DNA of 64,000 nucleotides, from assembly GCA_041687015.1 (NCBI GenBank), contig JAWLCT010000012.1:1-64000 (forward strand), given 5' to 3'. Source of the stretch: JALOAT01 sp041687015. Lineage in GTDB: Bacteria; Pseudomonadota; Gammaproteobacteria; Thiohalomonadales; Thiohalomonadaceae. Position numbers and translations under genes: made by a program. This document shows, piece by piece, positions 63,291-64,000 of the stretch. The notes under the pieces are model-generated. The model was not told the DNA's origin, searched no databases, and worked only from the letters and a program-made list of their open reading frames with translations. The first letter of the stretch is position 1, and each line of letters starts with the position of its first letter.

Positions 63291-64000
63291 CTATTCCGCC
63301 CGCTTGCCGGCCTTTTCCATGTCGAGCACCACCTTGCTCATGCGCAGCACGGAATCGGGGTTGAGGGAGATGGACTCGATACCGCGCTGCACCAGCCACT
63401 CAGTGATTTCCGGGAAGTCGGAAGGCGCCTGGCCGCAAATGCCAATGTATTTGCCGCGGCGCCGGCAGGCGGCGATGGCCATGTCCATGAGCGCCAGCAC
63501 GGCCTCGTTGCGCTCGTCCACGCCGGTTACCAGGCCCGAATCGCGGTCCACGCCCAGGGTGAGCTGGGTGAGATCGTTGGAGCCGATGGAGAAGCCGTCG
63601 AAATGGTCGAGGAACTTGTCGGCGAGCAGGGCGTTGGCCGGGATCTCGCACATCACGTAGATCTGCAGGTCGTTCTCGCCGCGCTTGAGGCCGTTCTTCG
63701 CCATCAGGTCGAGCACCTTCAGGCCTTCGTCCACGCTGCGCACGAAGGGGATCATGAGTACCACGTTGGTCAGGCCCATGTCATCGCGCACCTGCTTCAT
63801 GGCGGCGCATTCGAGGGCGTAGCAGTCGGCGAATTCCTTGGACGGATAACGGTAGGCCCCGCGGAAGCCGATCATCGGATTCTCTTCCTTGGGTTCGAAC
63901 TGGGCACCGCCCAGGAGTTGCGCGTATTCGTTCGACTTGAAGTCGCTCATGCGCACGATCACCTTGCGCGGATAGAAGGCCGCGGCGATGGTGGCCACGC
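63291..64000 (-). CDS. ppsA: Phosphoenolpyruvate synthase, C-terminal part
   Basis: About 236 residues of the C-terminal PEP-utilising TIM-barrel domain; the gene continues past the right edge. Motifs: IGFRGAYRY, MCEIPANALLADKF, FDGFSIGSNDLTQL and the catalytic Cys in YIGICGQAPSDFP. Distinguishes PpsA from pyruvate phosphate dikinase by these and by the short C-terminus. Converts pyruvate to PEP in gluconeogenesis. No true start is in the window. The stop is five bases past the end of locus H. Confidence 0.93.
   Translation of the reverse strand, partial: VATIAAAFYPRKVIVRMSDFKSNEYAQLLGGAQFEPKEENPMIGFRGAYRYPSKEFADCYALECAAMKQVRDDMGLTNVVLMIPFVRSVDEGLKVLDLMAKNGLKRGENDLQIYVMCEIPANALLADKFLDHFDGFSIGSNDLTQLTLGVDRDSGLVTGVDERNEAVLALMDMAIAACRRRGKYIGICGQAPSDFPEITEWLVQRGIESISLNPDSVLRMSKVVLDMEKAGKRAE

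Overview
This is a 64-kb, GC-rich, densely packed chromosomal segment from a gammaproteobacterium. The evidence is the content and order of core genes: gcvR-bcp opposite dapA-bamC-purC, efp with epmA and epmB, parE-parC, ettA, htpX, psd, ycgL, and a FimX-type c-di-GMP protein. An orphan soxB (Tat-exported thiosulfohydrolase) points to a sulfur-oxidising lineage, perhaps Chromatiales/Acidiferrobacterales-like; that placement is inference. I see no rRNA, tRNA, CRISPR array, transposase, integrase or phage gene. The assembly has one 100-N gap at 63073-63172.

Layout. 0.3-10.4 kb: a GAF/PAS/GGDEF/EAL c-di-GMP enzyme, an outer-membrane barrel, an SLC13-type permease, a pentapeptide-repeat protein coupled to a methyltransferase-like protein, a DUF2797 protein, a frameshifted small secreted protein, serB and ycgL. 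10.4-23.8 kb: soxB with a strong terminator, DUF523, a haem-oxygenase-like di-iron protein, DUF2914, pcm, a Lon-family protease, an orphan TrpB2, a DUF815 ATPase and ettA. 23.9-31.0 kb: a signalling block of a 7-PAS histidine kinase, a REC-PAS-PAS protein with a dead GGDEF domain, and a chemoreceptor with a periplasmic CxxCH haem motif behind a sigma-28 promoter. 31.1-35.4 kb: a two-gene RND efflux pump behind an AT-rich palindrome. 35.7-41.6 kb: murI, LysR regulator, small protein, AI-2E-family permease, then gcvR-bcp-phoH. 41.7-50 kb: dapA-bamC-MBL hydrolase-purC, then parE and parC. 50-55.7 kb: SulP transporter, class III cyclase, TPR lipoprotein, and htpX. 56-64 kb: FimX-like protein, epmB, efp-epmA, psd, a SCO protein, a LexA/UmuD-like S24 protein without a DNA-binding domain, and the 3' end of ppsA.

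The most unusual signal lies between genes. Eight loci (A-H) carry short arrays of a roughly 9-bp unit (consensus near NCACGGRGR). At seven of them two arrays face each other as long inverted repeats. They sit only at gene 3' ends, five of the eight between convergent genes, and none occurs in the eight divergent promoter gaps. Several enclose a second, REP-like inverted pair. They look like large bidirectional 3'-end hairpins and I do not recognise them as a characterised family. One (locus H) is also where the assembly broke: exactly 99 identical bases flank the N-run.

The genes together suggest a motile, piliated bacterium that oxidises reduced sulfur and has heavy c-di-GMP and PAS-based sensing. 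It appears to have an EF-P beta-lysylation system, whose third enzyme EpmC is not in the window.
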